DNA of 15,944 nt from Myxococcales bacterium (GTDB taxonomy: Bacteria > Myxococcota > Polyangia > Fen-1088). Below, piece by piece: positions 13,657 to 15,944 of this stretch. Position numbers and translations under genes: made by a program. How positions within the stretch are numbered: the stretch's first letter is position 1; each line of letters begins with the position of its first letter. The notes beneath the pieces were generated by a model that was not told the origin of the DNA, did not search any database, and saw only the letters and a program-made list of their open reading frames with translations. The stretch lies in assembly GCA_003153875.1 (NCBI GenBank), contig PMBY01000166.1, positions 2,831-18,774 of the forward strand, written 5' to 3'.

Positions 13657-14565
13657 TCAGGCGACAGCAGGCTCGCAGGTCCCGCGGGTCTGGTAGCACA
13701 AACCATTCACGCAGAAGCCGGAGCATTCGCTATCGCTGGTACATGAGTTCTGTTGGCAGAACCCGCCCGCACCACAGGAGTAGTTGACCGGACATGTGCC
13801 GTCGCCCGCCACGCACGTGTTCTGGCAACTATGGCTCGGATTGCATGCCTGCCCCGGGCCACAGTGGGCATTGGTCCTGCAGCCGGGAGCGCAGAACGTC
13901 GCTCCATTGCAATAGCAGTCGGAACGGGGAGCGGGGGCGCAGATCAGGGTGCCGGCTGTGGAACCGCCATCGCCGACACAGTCCGAGTCGGTCGAGCAGT
14001 CGCCAGTCCCCATTCGGCATGCGCCGCAACCCATGGACTCTCCCGGAGCACGACACATCAGGTACATGCCACTGGACATCCCGCAATCGCCCTGCGAACT
14101 GCAAGGCGTTCCCCATGTCGCTGGCGGTTTGTCGGCGGACGCGTCGGGTCCGCCAGTGCTGCTGGTGCCGCCACTGCCGCCCACGCCACCCTTGCCGCCC
14201 GAACCCCCTGAAGCAGTGGCGCCGCCCAAACTGGTAGCGCCGCCGGTGACTGTTGTGCCGCCGGTGCGCGTGGTGCCTCCGGCTCCCGTGGTTCCTGCAA
14301 GTCCGGTCGCGCCGCCGGTCTGCGTGGACGCGGTGGTTGCCGTGACGCCGCCGCTTTCGGTGACGCCACCGCTGCCTCCGCTCCCGGCGGCCGCCGCGTC
14401 GCTGCCTGATCCGGCAGCGCCCCCGCCGCCCGCGGGCCCGTCCAACCCAGGCGCCTGCGCGTCGGGGCTATGCTGGGCAATGGCTGTCCCGTGGCTGCTA
14501 CAGCCAGCGGCCAATCCCCCGGCGACCATCGCAGTCACAAGACATCCCAATCTTGCTCTCGTCAT
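13657..14565 (-). CDS. Cys-rich lipoprotein with Gly/Thr linker
   Basis: This is a 302-residue precursor. A strong GGAAGGAG Shine-Dalgarno (14570-14577, complement) supports ATG 14565. The lipobox ends at Cys22 (GLAAGC), followed by Ser. Residues about 40-145 are a Gly-rich tether containing GGTTRTGGTTVTGGATSLGG-like runs. The last 150 residues hold about twenty Cys in short repeats such as CSSQGDCG, CSTDSDCVG, CRTNAHCGPGQACN, CVAGDGTCPVNYSC and CTSDSECSGFC. This C-x(3-4)-[DE]-C and G-x-x-C pattern is widespread in myxobacterial surface proteins and resembles small disulfide-knotted modules; no enzyme motif is seen. A structural, adhesive or binding role at the cell surface is an inference. 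It is 23 bp downstream of another Cys-rich lipoprotein gene, so the two are probably co-transcribed. Confidence 0.88.
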   Translation of the reverse strand: MTRARLGCLVTAMVAGGLAAGCSSHGTAIAQHSPDAQAPGLDGPAGGGGAAGSGSDAAAAGSGGSGGVTESGGVTATTASTQTGGATGLAGTTGAGGTTRTGGTTVTGGATSLGGATASGGSGGKGGVGGSGGTSSTGGPDASADKPPATWGTPCSSQGDCGMSSGMYLMCRAPGESMGCGACRMGTGDCSTDSDCVGDGGSTAGTLICAPAPRSDCYCNGATFCAPGCRTNAHCGPGQACNPSHSCQNTCVAGDGTCPVNYSCGAGGFCQQNSCTSDSECSGFCVNGLCYQTRGTCEPAVA

Positions 14566-14588
14566 CGGACTCCTTCCGGGTTCGGGGT

Positions 14589-15548
14589 TCAGGGATAGCT
14601 ACACAGCACGTATTGAGGGGTCACTATGCAGCCGTTGCCCGGAGCAAGATGGCATGCGCAGCCGCAGAGATCGCTGCACGCGTCGGGCAGGTCCACACAA
14701 CCAGGGGCCGGTGCGGGATCGGCGCAGCCCGGGCTGACCTGACCATACGCCTGGCTGTAGCAAGAGTCAGCATACACAAGACCGAAGGAACAGCCCGCGT
14801 CCGTCGCAGGCTCGCACCGTGGCACAGGCCCGCCACCTGACAGCACACAGGCCTGGCCCGAATGGCAAGTCGTCTTCCCGCAGGACTTGCCGTCAGCGTC
14901 CAAGGCGCTGTCCGCGGTAGAAGGGGCATCCTGCCCAGCGTCCGGTGCGGCGTCCGCGGCAGACGGAAGATCCTGCCCAGAAGGAGCGTCCTGCCCGGCA
15001 TCGGCCGGGGTCAACACGTCGGTCGTGCACAAGTGAGCCACGCATTGCACGGACACCAGATCGATCGGCTGGGTGTCGGTTCCCAGGAAGGGTGTGGTCT
15101 TGCCCGTGTCCGTCTGGTAGCCGATGAACTTCGCACACCCAAGCCCGTTGCACGCTCCCGGGGCAAGCGCAAAGCACGCTGAGTACGTGCTGGCCTGGGC
15201 CGTCGCTATTCCGAGGGCGCGGTCTGCGCCACAGCATGTGGCTGCAACATGGATGGTGCAGTCCGCATCCTGCGTGCACTGTCGTGCGACCGCTGCGAAG
15301 CCGAGCCCGGCATCGTCACTGCACGCGAGACCCACGCCCGCGTCGCCTGTCCCGCCGCCGGTTCCGGTGGCCCCACCTGTGCCTGTAACGGCGTCAGTTT
15401 GCGAGCCACCAACGCCCCCGAGAGAGCCGTCGGCCAGTTTTCGCGCGCCCTGCGACGTCTTGCCGCAAGCCCCAGCCCATCCCACGAACAGAAAGGCCGC
15501 CCAAAGGGCACTCGCGACACAGGGCCTAGGAATCCTGAATACGCTCAT
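14589..15548 (-). CDS. Cys-rich lipoprotein with Asp/Ala-rich linker
   Basis: This 319-residue precursor is counted from ATG 15548, which puts a signal peptide (SALWAAFLFVGWAGAC, lipobox Cys28, Gly next) at the N-terminus. The frame stays open to other ATGs at 15566 and 15596, which would add a polar leader before the signal; no start has a good ribosome binding site. After a short Gly/Thr linker, a first Cys-containing domain (about 70-185) includes CTQDADCTIHVAATCCG. An Asp/Ala/Ser/Pro spacer with DAGQDAPS repeated twice follows. A C-terminal domain (about 225-319) has CGKTTCHSGQACV, a CEPATDAGC segment and CVDLPDACSDLCGCACH. These modules recur in Polyangia secreted proteins of unknown function. 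It is likely the first gene of a two-gene minus-strand unit. Confidence 0.82.
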   Translation of the reverse strand: MSVFRIPRPCVASALWAAFLFVGWAGACGKTSQGARKLADGSLGGVGGSQTDAVTGTGGATGTGGGTGDAGVGLACSDDAGLGFAAVARQCTQDADCTIHVAATCCGADRALGIATAQASTYSACFALAPGACNGLGCAKFIGYQTDTGKTTPFLGTDTQPIDLVSVQCVAHLCTTDVLTPADAGQDAPSGQDLPSAADAAPDAGQDAPSTADSALDADGKSCGKTTCHSGQACVLSGGGPVPRCEPATDAGCSFGLVYADSCYSQAYGQVSPGCADPAPAPGCVDLPDACSDLCGCACHLAPGNGCIVTPQYVLCSYP

Positions 15549-15718
15549 CCCGTCTTGATGTGGCATTTGTCGACGATACAGCAACATGCGTGCCACGCAC
15601 TATCGAGGCTCGTCGCATGGTCCAGCCGCGGATCCGAGCCGGACCCGCGTACTCCTGTCGCGACAGAGGCGCCCTCGTACCCTCAGAATTCTGATGGATC
15701 CGCCCGGCGCAAAACACA
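15549..15718 (-). promoter_or_regulatory. Palindrome-rich region upstream of the Cys-rich lipoprotein pair
   Basis: Four perfect short inverted repeats occur in 170 bp: TGCGTG-C-CACGCA (15587-15599), CGGATCCG (15629-15636), CTGTCGCGACAG (15655-15666) and TCAGAATTCTGA (15683-15694). They differ in sequence, so they are not copies of one site. The region must hold the promoter of the lipoprotein pair and the 3' end signals of the gene at the right edge, but I cannot point to a convincing -35/-10 pair. Confidence 0.4.
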
Positions 15719-15944
15719 CTACTGGAACGACAGAGCGGTCACGCAGAAATCGTACGCGCCTGCCGTCGCGCCTGCACTGGCCTCGATCTGGATGTTCGTT
15801 GTATTGGGTGCACCAGCGAGGGCCGTGCCGGTAGCCGGGGCCCAACAAGTCGTGTTGAAACTGCTCCAGGGGATGGTCTGGCTGGCGGAAGTCATCGCAG
15901 CGCAATACTGCGTGCCGGCCACGGTCACTTGCACGCGAGCCGTC
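15719..15944 (-). CDS. C-terminal part of a secreted beta-sandwich-type domain protein, 5' truncated
   Basis: The frame is open to the edge of the window, so the N-terminus is missing and about 74 residues are seen. The segment contains VTVAGTQYCAAM, IPWSSFNTTCWAP and NIQIEASAGATAGAYDFCV before the stop. The Cys placement and the final strand (QIxxSAGxTA...FxxCV) resemble the N-terminal domain of the GH12 lipoprotein (YDLQIQISAGGTAAAV...NVCVSKIS). This kind of domain ends many Polyangia secreted proteins and looks like a carbohydrate-binding jelly roll, but that function is inferred. An internal GTG at 15934 could be read as a start, but the domain would then be incomplete, so truncation by the window edge is preferred. 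Confidence 0.75.
   Translation of the reverse strand, partial: TARVQVTVAGTQYCAAMTSASQTIPWSSFNTTCWAPATGTALAGAPNTTNIQIEASAGATAGAYDFCVTALSFQ

Overview
The window looks like chromosomal DNA of a GC-rich, probably cellulose- or hemicellulose-degrading member of the Myxococcota (Polyangia/Sorangium-like). This placement is an inference from several features: very long Gly/Ser/Thr-rich tethers behind lipoprotein signal peptides, Cys-rich 'SDxDC'-type secreted modules, a poly(A)-polymerase-like protein with an Arg-rich tail, and a histone-H1-like Lys-rich protein. No rRNA or other strong taxonomic marker is present.

Left part (1-4440), housekeeping and envelope genes. The 3' end of a probable pcnB gene converges on queC (7-cyano-7-deazaguanine synthase), with a perfect 12-bp inverted repeat between them. 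Divergent from queC is a class I SAM methyltransferase. Next comes a small protein with a Lys-rich tail, framed by a good sigma70-like promoter and a textbook rho-independent terminator. It is followed by a two-domain protein, a family 2 glycosyltransferase fused to a SAM methyltransferase.

Central part (4515-10289), a same-strand glycoside hydrolase cassette: a GH8 lipoprotein, a GH12 lipoprotein with an N-terminal Cys-rich beta-sandwich-like domain, and a GH3 beta-glucosidase-type enzyme with an inserted PA14 domain. The first two are predicted to be anchored in the envelope on flexible linkers. The GH3 has no visible signal peptide. Together they would cut beta-1,4-glucan (or related) chains outside and finish the oligosaccharides inside. 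The GH12 domain has Tyr where the family has its nucleophilic Glu, so it may be a binder rather than an enzyme.

Right part (10405-15944). A tRNA-Pro(TGG) with encoded CCA is followed by tandem hairpins and a 324-base gene-free leader containing mutually exclusive inverted repeats. Then comes a 922-residue lipoprotein with a right-handed parallel beta-helix. Convergent to it on the minus strand are two closely spaced Cys-rich lipoproteins. Upstream of them lies a 170-bp intergenic region holding four perfect short palindromes. At the right edge is the C-terminus of another secreted protein whose domain resembles the N-terminal domain of the GH12 lipoprotein.

I found no CRISPR array, transposase, integrase, toxin-antitoxin pair or recognised defence system. 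The unusual material is in the surface proteins and the intergenic structures.
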